A DNA stretch of 6,082 nt from assembly GCA_031267635.1 (NCBI GenBank), contig JAIRYX010000415.1, positions 1 through 6,082 of the forward strand, given 5' to 3'. Made by a program: the position numbers and the translations under genes. The notes beneath the pieces were generated by a model, which ran no database searches, was not told the origin of the DNA, and saw only the letters and a list, made by a program, of their open reading frames with translations. Source of the DNA: Planctomycetaceae bacterium (lineage in GTDB: Bacteria > Planctomycetota > Planctomycetia > Pirellulales > Thermoguttaceae). Shown here piece by piece: positions 1-5,429 of the stretch; the stretch's first letter is position 1, and the number at the start of each line of letters is the position of its first letter.

Positions 1-103
1 ATTTGGATTCGGCTGCCGCCCAAAGACGTTTTTGACGTTCGTTAAAAAAACCGGAAATACTATTGTATTTATCCCGAATGTTGCTTACAATATCGTTTTG
101 CAT
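1..103 (-). CDS. ISAzo13-family (Rhodopirellula-type) transposase, N-terminal 34 residues
   Basis: The frame opens at an ATG at 103-101 and stays open to the window edge. It gives MQNDIVSNIRDKYNSISGFF followed by NERQKRLWAAAESK. The pattern 'F-N-E-R-Q-R/K-R-L-x-A-A-A-E' near the N-terminus is what I recognise from ISAzo13/Rhodopirellula DDE transposases, where it precedes a helix-turn-helix segment. The start is well constrained, because an in-frame TGA lies just upstream with no other start codon between. No Shine-Dalgarno sequence precedes the ATG; the bases upstream read CTCCTTAC. The catalytic domain would lie beyond coordinate 1, so integrity cannot be judged. The gene runs in the same direction as the sulfatase it interrupts. 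The open reading frame is observed; the family is inferred from one short motif. Confidence 0.7.
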   Translation of the reverse strand, partial: MQNDIVSNIRDKYNSISGFFNERQKRLWAAAESK

Positions 104-109
104 GTAAGG

Positions 110-138
110 AGTATATCATATTTGCTGGGAATAGACAA
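110..138 (-). promoter_or_regulatory. Sigma-70-like promoter of the IS transposase, predicting a leaderless mRNA
   Basis: On the minus strand TTGTCT (138-133) is separated by exactly 17 bp from TATACT (115-110). The -10 hexamer ends 6 bases before the transposase ATG, so transcription would start at or within a base or two of the start codon. This fits the absence of a ribosome binding site. It is a sequence match only. Confidence 0.45.
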
Positions 139-174
139 GGTCGCTTTTGATAGATTATTTATGCACGGATACTT

Positions 175-363
175 AAACTTAATACCGGTTTTCGCCAACT
201 GGTCGATTTCCGGCGTGTGAATTTTACTGTTGGGATTGTAAGCGGTAAAATCCCCCCAGCCGACGTCGTCGGCATGAATCAGCAAAATGTTCGGCTTGTC
301 TGCCGCCTGCGAAAACGCGGCGGTTAAGATAAGCAACGTTAGCGTGAAACTAACAACTTTCAT
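175..363 (-). pseudogene. Sulfatase, 5' fragment interrupted by an insertion sequence
   Basis: Only the first 63 codons of a type I sulfatase remain. There is a signal peptide (about residues 1-20, hydrophobic core SFTLTLLILTAAF, likely cleavage after AFSQA). It is followed by the N-terminal sulfatase strand NILLIHADDVGWGD with the metal-binding Asp pair at residues 32-33, then TPEIDQLAKTGIKF. In intact relatives the C-x-P-x-R nucleophile motif follows about 10 residues later. Here the frame instead enters IS sequence and stops at 85. The start is supported by GGAAAGG (377-371) 7 nt upstream of the ATG. The fragment lacks the nucleophile and most of the fold, so it cannot be active. The rest may survive on the far side of the IS, beyond the window. 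It lies 213 bp downstream of the sulfatase ending at 577, in the same direction, and may have been the last gene of that cluster. Confidence 0.85.
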
Positions 364-457
364 TGTTATACCTTTCCTTTTAGAAACGAAATGCTATTGT
401 GTTCCAACTGGACACGATGATTTTGAGGGATTGCATTTTTTACCAATATTGTATTTC

Positions 458-562
458 TATACTCCTTGCACTTGAGTGTTCGGTTTTATGAATGGAGATC
501 AAACCGGATTTTACGGTATAACAACCTCGGTGAAAACCGAAATTTCAAGTGCAAGGAATATA
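458..562. repeat. Long inverted repeat, 30-bp arms, MITE/REP-like or 3'-end hairpin
   Basis: Arm 1 (458-487, beginning TATACTCCTTGCACTTGA) and the reverse complement of arm 2 (533-562, beginning TATATTCCTTGCACTTGA) match at 26 of 30 positions without gaps. Three of the four mismatches form one block (arm positions 19-21). The 45-nt centre (488-532) does not continue the pairing but contains a small ACCG/CGGT hairpin. The element starts 15 bp beyond the stop of the sulfatase ending at 577. No U-run follows it on the minus strand, so it is not a classic intrinsic terminator. Both ends are TATA, compatible with TA-target insertion, but this is weak evidence. It may be a miniature mobile element, a REP-like unit or an mRNA-stabilising hairpin. 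Confidence 0.75.
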
Positions 563-576
563 AAACAATCAAAATT

Positions 577-1905
577 TTATTGATTTGCTGAAATCGCTTG
601 CGCTTTTTGAATATTTTCCGGTCGGGCGTTTTTATAACGATCTAAAGCGTTTTGAAGTTTTTCATACGCCTCTTTTGCTGAGTCCGGTTTTAGCGGATTT
701 TTCTCCTGCTGATCTTGGATTCTATCAAAGAATTTTCCGTTGGGATAAAGGCGGTATTGTTTATCCTGAACGAAAACCGATTCTTCGCCCGACTTTCGTT
801 GACCGAGATACCACGTATAACTCCAATCACGAACTGCCGTATTATCGCGTCCGAGAAGCTGCGGATAAAAACTGATTCCATCAAAAGGAATTTCTTTCGG
901 CAAAAAAATTCCGGCGGCTTCGCTGATTGTCGATAAAATATCGGTGGAATCCGTCAGATTTGTATTAACGATTCCCGGTTTAATCGTTCCGGGAAAACTC
1001 ACAATTAATGGAACGTGCATCCCCGAATCGTTGAGCAACCCTTTTCCTCCTTGGTAAGATTGCCCTTTGAATCGAGTGATAATGTCTCGTCCGGTTCCGT
1101 TATCACCGAGAAAAATAATGAGCGTTTTTTTCGTCAATCCCAAATCTTCCACTTTTTTCACAATGCGCCCGACATTTAAATCCACATATTGTGTCATTTC
1201 TTTGAAATGTTTTGGATTGGTATATTGTTCGCCGATTCGTTTCGCGTCCCAGTCCGGCGAATCGGGAGTCGGCTGAAACGGAGCATGCGTCAAAACCATC
1301 GGATAGTAAAGAAAAAACGGTTTGTCTTTATTGTCTTCAATAAATTTCATGGCGTGACCCGCTATCAATTCGGGACCGTACTCGCCATTTGTATAATCAA
1401 TCTCTTTTCCCTGGTCTTCGAGACCGGGATTTGCGTATCGCGGAGGACGCCGTGTATGCTGCCAGAGATAATAAGTATCGAATCCGAAATGACGCGGAAG
1501 GTCTAAATCGTGACCGAGTTGCCATTTTCCGAAAATTCCGGTGACGTAACCGGCGTCGTGAAAAAAGTTGCCGAATGTTTTTTGCGAACGATGCAATTGT
1601 CCAAACACCGTGTAATTGCGAACGTTATAAAGTCCCGTCATTAGTTGAACACGTGTCGGCGTGCAAAGCGGCTGCACATAAAACTGTTCAAACCGCACCC
1701 CGTTTTCCGCCAGCCGGTCGATGTTCGGCGTTTTGTAATCTTCACCGCCGTTGGCGGCAATACATTCATAACCGAAATCGTCCGCCAGAATTAATATAAT
1801 ATTGGGACGTTCTGATTTTTTCGCGGTATCATCTGCCCCATAAGATTGAAAAACAAACGCGAATGAAACCATAACAACGAAACTCAAAACGAATAATTTT
1901 TTCAT
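577..1905 (-). CDS. Exported formylglycine-dependent sulfatase (type I), GKWQLG variant
   Basis: This 442-residue secreted sulfatase is predicted to hydrolyse sulfate esters on polysaccharides or glycans in the periplasm or outside the cell; its substrate cannot be told. From the chosen start there is a signal peptide (about 1-24, MKKLFVLSFVVMVSFAFVF, cleavage near SYGA). Then come the metal-binding strand NIILILADDFG (Asp42, Asp43) and the nucleophile motif CTPTR (Cys81, to be converted to formylglycine) followed by VQLMTG. Next are GKWQLG (Lys127), THAPF (His207), LGDNG (Asp268, Asn269) and GGKG (Lys288). The usual GKWHLG histidine is Gln129. Length is normal for the family. The ATG at 1905 is preferred over 1947 because AAAGGAG (1918-1912) sits 6 nt upstream and the signal peptide begins there; the earlier start would overlap the upstream gene. 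The gap to the preceding sulfatase is 32 nt, so co-transcription is likely. Confidence 0.93.
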   Translation of the reverse strand: MKKLFVLSFVVMVSFAFVFQSYGADDTAKKSERPNIILILADDFGYECIAANGGEDYKTPNIDRLAENGVRFEQFYVQPLCTPTRVQLMTGLYNVRNYTVFGQLHRSQKTFGNFFHDAGYVTGIFGKWQLGHDLDLPRHFGFDTYYLWQHTRRPPRYANPGLEDQGKEIDYTNGEYGPELIAGHAMKFIEDNKDKPFFLYYPMVLTHAPFQPTPDSPDWDAKRIGEQYTNPKHFKEMTQYVDLNVGRIVKKVEDLGLTKKTLIIFLGDNGTGRDIITRFKGQSYQGGKGLLNDSGMHVPLIVSFPGTIKPGIVNTNLTDSTDILSTISEAAGIFLPKEIPFDGISFYPQLLGRDNTAVRDWSYTWYLGQRKSGEESVFVQDKQYRLYPNGKFFDRIQDQQEKNPLKPDSAKEAYEKLQNALDRYKNARPENIQKAQAISANQ

Positions 1906-1937
1906 AACAAACTCCTTTGTGTTGTTTATTGTATTGT

Positions 1938-3449
1938 TTAAAACCATTGAGGAAAATCTTTTTGAATATCAAGTGTGTCATTATATTGTATTTGTAATTT
2001 TTGTAATTCTTGAAATAATGAACGAACAAGCGGAATATTTTCTTCTTTTTCCGAAAGATCATTCATTTCCCAAGGATCAGCAATAATGTCAAACAAAAGA
2101 ATTTTTTTAGCTTTTCGTATGACTATTAATTTATAATTTTCACGCCGAACCATGCGAGTTAGATCCTGATATGCACCATAAAGCGATTGATATTGTTGTT
2201 CTTTTTCGTTGTGAATCAACGGTAACAAACTTTGGAAATCTACTGCATCATGGTAATCTGCATCAGCGATTTCTAAAATCGTCGGTACAATATCGTGAAG
2301 GTAAACTGGAGTTTTTATTTGTTTGGCTTTTGGAATTCCACGTCCAATAACAAATAACGGTACTTTTAAACTATGTTCATACATGCTTTGTTTTGCCATC
2401 AGCCCGTGTTCGCCCATTGCCATTCCGTTGTCGGCTGCAAAAACAATATAAGTATTGTCTATTTTCCCTGAGCTTCTCAATGCGTCAAGTATTCTTGCAA
2501 TTTGTGAATCAAGATGCGTAATAATTGCATCATATTCCTTGCGATGTGTTTTGATAGCAAATTCGGTTCGTGGAAACGGCGCAAGTTTTTCTCCATGAAG
2601 TGAACGCGGCGCACCAACTTCTTCGTTCCAAGTATATTCCGGTAAAAAGTTTTTCGGTACGTCTATTTTATCTAACGGATATTCATCAAGAAATTCCTTC
2701 GGCGATTGACGCGGATCATGCGGAGCGTTAAAAGCAGCGTATATGAAAAATGGTTCAGACCGTTTTGACGCTTCTGAAAGCAAATCAATTACGATGTCTG
2801 CTTGAATTTCCGAACGGTGTTTTCCATTTTCCCAATATCCGGGAATATTTCTGTCGCTTGGCGACCATGAATCCGGTTTGTTTTCATAAGGACGATCATA
2901 AGCCGAATCAACAGTCGGCGGCATTCCTCCCGGATAATATTTTCCAATACGGTCAAATACATCTTCCGGTTCAATATTAGGAACATGCCATTTTCCAGAA
3001 AAATAGGTCGTGTAACCGGCTTTTTTCATTCTTTGTGCCCATAACGCAAGTTCTTGGATATTAGTATGAGTCCCTTGTTTTTTAACGGCGTTTTCAACTT
3101 TGTTTTTTGCGTGCCAAAGCGAAAGTCCTGTGTTAAGCATTGAACGGCTGGAAAGACAAACCGCAGAAACCCAACTTCCTTGAATATAAGCATTGGTAAA
3201 AACTACGCCTTCATCTGCAAGTTTGTCGAATGTCGGCGTTTTAACCGTCGGATGTCCTAAAAAACTGAATGTTTCGGCATTAAAATCATCTGCAAAAAGA
3301 AATAAAACATTTGGTTTCGTCCCGCTTTCTTGTTGTTCGGAATAAAGCGTTTTATTTGAAACAGTAGCTAAAAAAATCAAGAAAAAAACAACTACTGGAA
3401 ACTGTTTTGTTTTTTTTAACAACCTCATTGACATAAACATAACTTTCAT
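1938..3449 (-). CDS. Exported sulfatase of the iduronate-2-sulfatase/choline-sulfatase-like type, CLSSR nucleophile motif
   Basis: This 503-residue exported sulfatase acts on an unknown sulfated glycan. An N-terminal signal segment (hydrophobic core about 18-31, FPVVVFFLIFLATV) precedes NVLFLFADDFN (Asp54, Asp55). The nucleophile motif is VCLSSRSMLNTG (Cys98), then SGKWH (Lys152-His155), APHDPR (His244), FAADNGM (Asp340, Asn341) and GEHGLMAKQSMYEHSLKVP. The C-terminal DPWEMNDL is typical of the family tail. APHDP and GEHGL place it with iduronate-sulfatase-like rather than arylsulfatase-A-like members. The nucleophile motif has Ser where CxPxR sulfatases have Pro or Ala. The start is uncertain: ATGs at 3449, 3440, 3434 and 3428 are in frame and none has a clear ribosome binding site. 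The first lies 5 nt after the preceding stop codon, so translational coupling is likely. Length is normal and all other core residues are present. Confidence 0.92.
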   Translation of the reverse strand: MKVMFMSMRLLKKTKQFPVVVFFLIFLATVSNKTLYSEQQESGTKPNVLFLFADDFNAETFSFLGHPTVKTPTFDKLADEGVVFTNAYIQGSWVSAVCLSSRSMLNTGLSLWHAKNKVENAVKKQGTHTNIQELALWAQRMKKAGYTTYFSGKWHVPNIEPEDVFDRIGKYYPGGMPPTVDSAYDRPYENKPDSWSPSDRNIPGYWENGKHRSEIQADIVIDLLSEASKRSEPFFIYAAFNAPHDPRQSPKEFLDEYPLDKIDVPKNFLPEYTWNEEVGAPRSLHGEKLAPFPRTEFAIKTHRKEYDAIITHLDSQIARILDALRSSGKIDNTYIVFAADNGMAMGEHGLMAKQSMYEHSLKVPLFVIGRGIPKAKQIKTPVYLHDIVPTILEIADADYHDAVDFQSLLPLIHNEKEQQYQSLYGAYQDLTRMVRRENYKLIVIRKAKKILLFDIIADPWEMNDLSEKEENIPLVRSLFQELQKLQIQYNDTLDIQKDFPQWF

Positions 3450-3454
3450 AAACT

Positions 3455-3988
3455 TTAGCGAATTTTGACGCGAACTTTTTCTCCCAGTTCAAACGTTTCA
3501 TTAATTTTCTGTTTTTTGACCGTCAAAGTTAGTGGCGTTTTTTTCACATCGGTAAATTGAAGATCAACATGGCTGAACTCATGAGTGTTTCGATTGATAT
3601 TATCAAAAATCTTTTCAATTTCATTATCGTTTTGTGGAAGAACATTCGGCGGCGCGGGAGTTACCACTTCGGATTTATACACAACGACCTTAAAATCTCC
3701 TTCCGGCATGCCTTTGAAATACGAATCCGTAAAGATTTCAGCCGTTCCTGTTTTATCAGTACGTCCACTTATTGTCCATGCGAATGATTGCGAAACGGGG
3801 TAAAGTGAAATCAACGCATCTGTTAATGGAATCCCTTTTTGCGTAAAACTTAAAGTACAACGGTACAATTTCGGCATTCCTTTCGGACGTCTTCTTTCAT
3901 CGCCGCAACCGCCGAAAAAAATGACAATCAATAGCGGCATGATCAAGAACAATCGTTTTAATGAAAAACGAGTTAAAATTTTTTTCAT
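3455..3988 (-). CDS. Small lipoprotein with carboxypeptidase-regulatory-like (transthyretin-like) domain
   Basis: This 177-residue lipoprotein has no known enzymatic role. A basic N-terminus (KKILTRFSLKR) and hydrophobic stretch (13-25) lead to FGGC, with Cys28 as the likely lipid-modified residue; the lipobox is slightly off consensus (Phe at -3). Residues about 38-105 (GMPKLYRCTLSFTQKGIPL, then TDKTGTAEIFT and FKGMPEGDFKVVV) have the pattern of the planctomycete carboxypeptidase-regulatory-like/transthyretin-like fold. A C-terminal strand pair (about 140-157, HVDLQFTDVKKTPLTLTV) follows. Small lipoproteins of this kind commonly sit beside DUF1559 genes in planctomycetes, as here. The ATG at 3988 is preferred to 4039: TGGAGA (4002-3997) lies 8 nt upstream, the signal sequence starts there, and the longer version would overlap the DUF1559 gene. 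The gap to that gene is 25 nt, and the next sulfatase begins 5 nt after this stop. A surface or envelope scaffold role is inference. Confidence 0.85.
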   Translation of the reverse strand: MKKILTRFSLKRLFLIMPLLIVIFFGGCGDERRRPKGMPKLYRCTLSFTQKGIPLTDALISLYPVSQSFAWTISGRTDKTGTAEIFTDSYFKGMPEGDFKVVVYKSEVVTPAPPNVLPQNDNEIEKIFDNINRNTHEFSHVDLQFTDVKKTPLTLTVKKQKINETFELGEKVRVKIR

Positions 3989-4013
3989 CGCATTATTCTC
4001 CAAATATCTATTT

Positions 4014-5318
4014 TTACAGCACGCTGACCGCTTCGCCACCGTTGATTGTCGCTAATTCTCCCCAAGCGCCGTATGGACTTGGACCGGAAGAAATTACAAT
4101 GGCGTTTAGATCGCCCGAATTAATCGTATCGGAAATAAAACGCACGCTTCCGTCGAGCAAACCGATATTCACGCCACCGGTATGGTTGCTAGTTACAGAA
4201 AAAATCCCCCAACCGTTTCTTGCGTTATCGTTATGATCGGTGCTGTAACGACCATTACAAGACGGCGAATTTGGCGGCAAAGACGCGGTAAAACCAATCC
4301 GTGATGTAAAACCTTGCGCAAAATTATGACCGCGATGAACATTCGCGCCGGTTCCATCAACAACGCTTGGTTTTAGGTGACGGCGGTCACTGTCAAGTAC
4401 GCTGTCTCGGCAAAACGCCGGACTTTTGGTATAAGGCGACATATCTGCTCCGCCGGAACCAGTGATATCTAAATAAACGACAAACCGTTTGGCGTCATTC
4501 GAGTTTTCTGCGGTTGAACCAAGAGTTTCACTGATTCCTATTGTATTGCTTAAACCGTCGGTTATCGCTCCGAAATTTTTGTAAACATTAACCCAAACTA
4601 ACGTGCCGCCGTTTTTGTTAGTAGGATAAAATGGAGCGCGGGAACGTCCAAACGCTTGAGACGCAGGCGCGTCTGGATCATTATTCGCAGCGAAATGGTC
4701 GCCAACATTGAGAACGAGATTGGTTCGAGCATTGTTTGAAATAACTCCGGCGCCGGTTGTGTTTTGCCCCGGTTGTGTCGCATCGCCGTCAGATGGACAA
4801 AGCAACGCGGGAATAATTCCTTGAAGTAACGGATGAGGATAACCAGCTCCAACGGTGTCATAACTGCTTTTAATTCCATCATAACGAGCTTGTTGTTCGA
4901 TATAGGGACAAAGGGCAAAAAACGCGCTGTAACCGGGAGCAGTACCGCCGTTACCAAAACGATTATAGCTATTCGTTGCAGGCAACGCGTTATTCACATC
5001 GTGATAATTGTGCAACGCCAATCCCACTTGTTTATGACTGTTAGAGCATTGCATTCTTCTTGCCGCTTCCCGCGCGGCTTGGACGGCAGGCAAAAGTAGC
5101 GCGATCAAAATTCCAATGATCGCAATGACCACGAGAAGTTCAATAAGCGTAAATGCCGCAAAACGGACACATTTCCCACCTGATTTGCGTCTATTGCTGC
5201 TGCAATTTCCACAGAGATTGTAAATTGCAATGACAACAAGTTCAACAAGCGGAAATCCTAACAGAGAAGCGAGAATTTCCTTGACTTGACTTGACTTGAC
5301 TTGACTTGACTTGCGCAT
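4014..5318 (-). CDS. DUF1559 prepilin-like surface protein with H-X9-DG domain and doubled N-terminal motif
   Basis: This 434-residue protein belongs to the DUF1559 (SBP_bac_10) family, which is strongly expanded in Planctomycetes; its precise function is not established. The N-terminal prepilin-type methylation motif is AFTLIE (residues 55-60) with hydrophobic helix LLVVIAIIGILIALLLPAV and the family hallmark QAAREAARR (to about 88). Residues about 90-370 form the variable pseudopilin-like body. NHTGGVNIGLLDGSVRF contains the H-X9-DG element (His379, Asp389). Unusually, a second prepilin-like segment, GFPLVELVVIAI, lies at 21-32. Before it, residues 3-13 are SSQVK repeats encoded by a pentanucleotide tract. 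The ATG at 5318 is preferred to 5438 because AAAGGA (5330-5325) lies 6 nt upstream; the longer version would also swallow the sigma-54 promoter. It is first in a tight operon with the lipoprotein and two sulfatases. The protein probably anchors through the hydrophobic helix and may be processed by a prepilin peptidase. Confidence 0.93.
   Translation of the reverse strand: MRKSSQVKSSQVKEILASLLGFPLVELVVIAIYNLCGNCSSNRRKSGGKCVRFAAFTLIELLVVIAIIGILIALLLPAVQAAREAARRMQCSNSHKQVGLALHNYHDVNNALPATNSYNRFGNGGTAPGYSAFFALCPYIEQQARYDGIKSSYDTVGAGYPHPLLQGIIPALLCPSDGDATQPGQNTTGAGVISNNARTNLVLNVGDHFAANNDPDAPASQAFGRSRAPFYPTNKNGGTLVWVNVYKNFGAITDGLSNTIGISETLGSTAENSNDAKRFVVYLDITGSGGADMSPYTKSPAFCRDSVLDSDRRHLKPSVVDGTGANVHRGHNFAQGFTSRIGFTASLPPNSPSCNGRYSTDHNDNARNGWGIFSVTSNHTGGVNIGLLDGSVRFISDTINSGDLNAIVISSGPSPYGAWGELATINGGEAVSVL
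5115..5258 (-). repeat. Duplicated prepilin-motif coding segment inside the DUF1559 gene
   Basis: Two copies of one coding segment lie about 100 bp apart. Positions 5258-5223 encode GFPLVELVVIAI and 5156-5115 encode AFTLIELLVVIAII. With one codon gapped (CTC absent from the first copy), 30 of 36 bases match, and five of the six differences keep or conservatively change the residue. The intervening 66 bp encode YNLCGNCSSNRRKSGGKCVR plus FA. The duplication is visible in the DNA; its age and function are inference. Confidence 0.7.
5281..5313 (-). repeat. Pentanucleotide microsatellite (TTGAC)6 inside the DUF1559 start region
   Basis: Six perfect TTGAC units (5281-5310) plus TTG (5311-5313) form an uninterrupted 33-bp tract. 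On the coding strand these are GTCAA units beginning 8 nt inside the gene, encoding SSQVK repeats. Five is not a multiple of three. One unit fewer runs into TGA after about 13 codons beyond the tract, and one unit more into TAG about 8 codons beyond it. A change of three units keeps the frame. This is the architecture of a phase-variable contingency tract. Confidence 0.9.
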
Positions 5319-5397
5319 ACTACATCCTTTTATCAAATTTTTTTTTGTTTGGTTTAGTGGTTTGTCGAAAATATTTTTTATGACAAATCTTTTCGAA
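5319..5397 (-). promoter_or_regulatory. AT-rich 5' leader of the DUF1559 operon with two mutually exclusive short stems
   Basis: The leader contains TTTGTC (5361-5366) complementary to GACAAA (5382-5387), and TCGAAAA (5365-5371) complementary to TTTTCGA (5390-5396). The two pairings share bases 5365-5366, so they cannot both form completely. An A-rich single-stranded stretch and the ribosome binding site AAAGGA (5330-5325) follow. I recognise no riboswitch or RNA-gene family here. Confidence 0.3.
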
Positions 5398-5406
5398 AGA
5401 AGTGTA

Positions 5407-5424
5407 ATGCAATCACTGTGCCAA
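5407..5424 (-). promoter_or_regulatory. Sigma-54 (RpoN) promoter, -24/-12 element
   Basis: On the minus strand TTGGCAC (5424-5418), 5 bases, then TTGCAT (5412-5407). The invariant GG and GC are separated by exactly 10 bases, the fixed sigma-54 spacing, and the match to consensus TTGGCAC-N5-TTGCW is essentially complete. Transcription would start near 5397, giving a leader of about 79 nt to the DUF1559 ATG. The direction is correct and no other gene intervenes. Six-base inverted repeats AAGTGT (5400-5405) and ACACTT (5425-5430) flank the element, possibly by chance. It requires an AAA+ enhancer-binding activator, which is not encoded in the window. Confidence 0.8.
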
Positions 5425-5429
5425 ACACT

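Larger units (their letters stand above)
1..174 (-). mobile_element. Insertion sequence, ISAzo13-like, transposase-proximal end (partial)
   Basis: The sulfatase homology of the gene starting at 363 stops after codon 63 (about position 175). The sequence beyond it encodes the start of a transposase in the same direction, so an IS end lies close to 170-175. The terminal sequence, read on the minus strand, appears to begin near TATCCGTGCATAAATAATC. The exact end and any target-site duplication cannot be fixed because the other end lies outside the window. Family assignment rests on the transposase N-terminus only. Confidence 0.6.

Noticed and set aside
379..407. Possible sigma-70 promoter TTGGAA-17-TCTAAA before the broken sulfatase, and a GTGTTC/GGACAC hairpin at 399-415
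   Set aside because: Both hexamers are degenerate and the palindrome is short; not distinguishable from chance in AT-rich DNA.
32..475. Plus-strand frames opposite the sulfatase fragment (32-220, 287-475)
   Set aside because: They are antisense shadows of the sulfatase and IS coding strand, without start signals or family resemblance.
458..562. Classic rho-independent terminator after the sulfatase at 577
   Set aside because: The stem is strong but no U-run follows on the transcribed strand and the loop is 45 nt; kept as an inverted repeat of unknown role.
577..1947. Longer start for the second sulfatase at 1947
   Set aside because: It adds a non-hydrophobic leader before the signal peptide and overlaps the preceding gene; the ATG at 1905 has a strong AAAGGAG.
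5281..5313. CRISPR-like array or sigma-70 -35 array made by repeated TTGAC
   Set aside because: There are no spacers, the unit is 5 bp, and the tract lies inside a coding sequence after the start codon; TTGAC as -35 boxes would face the wrong way for the operon.
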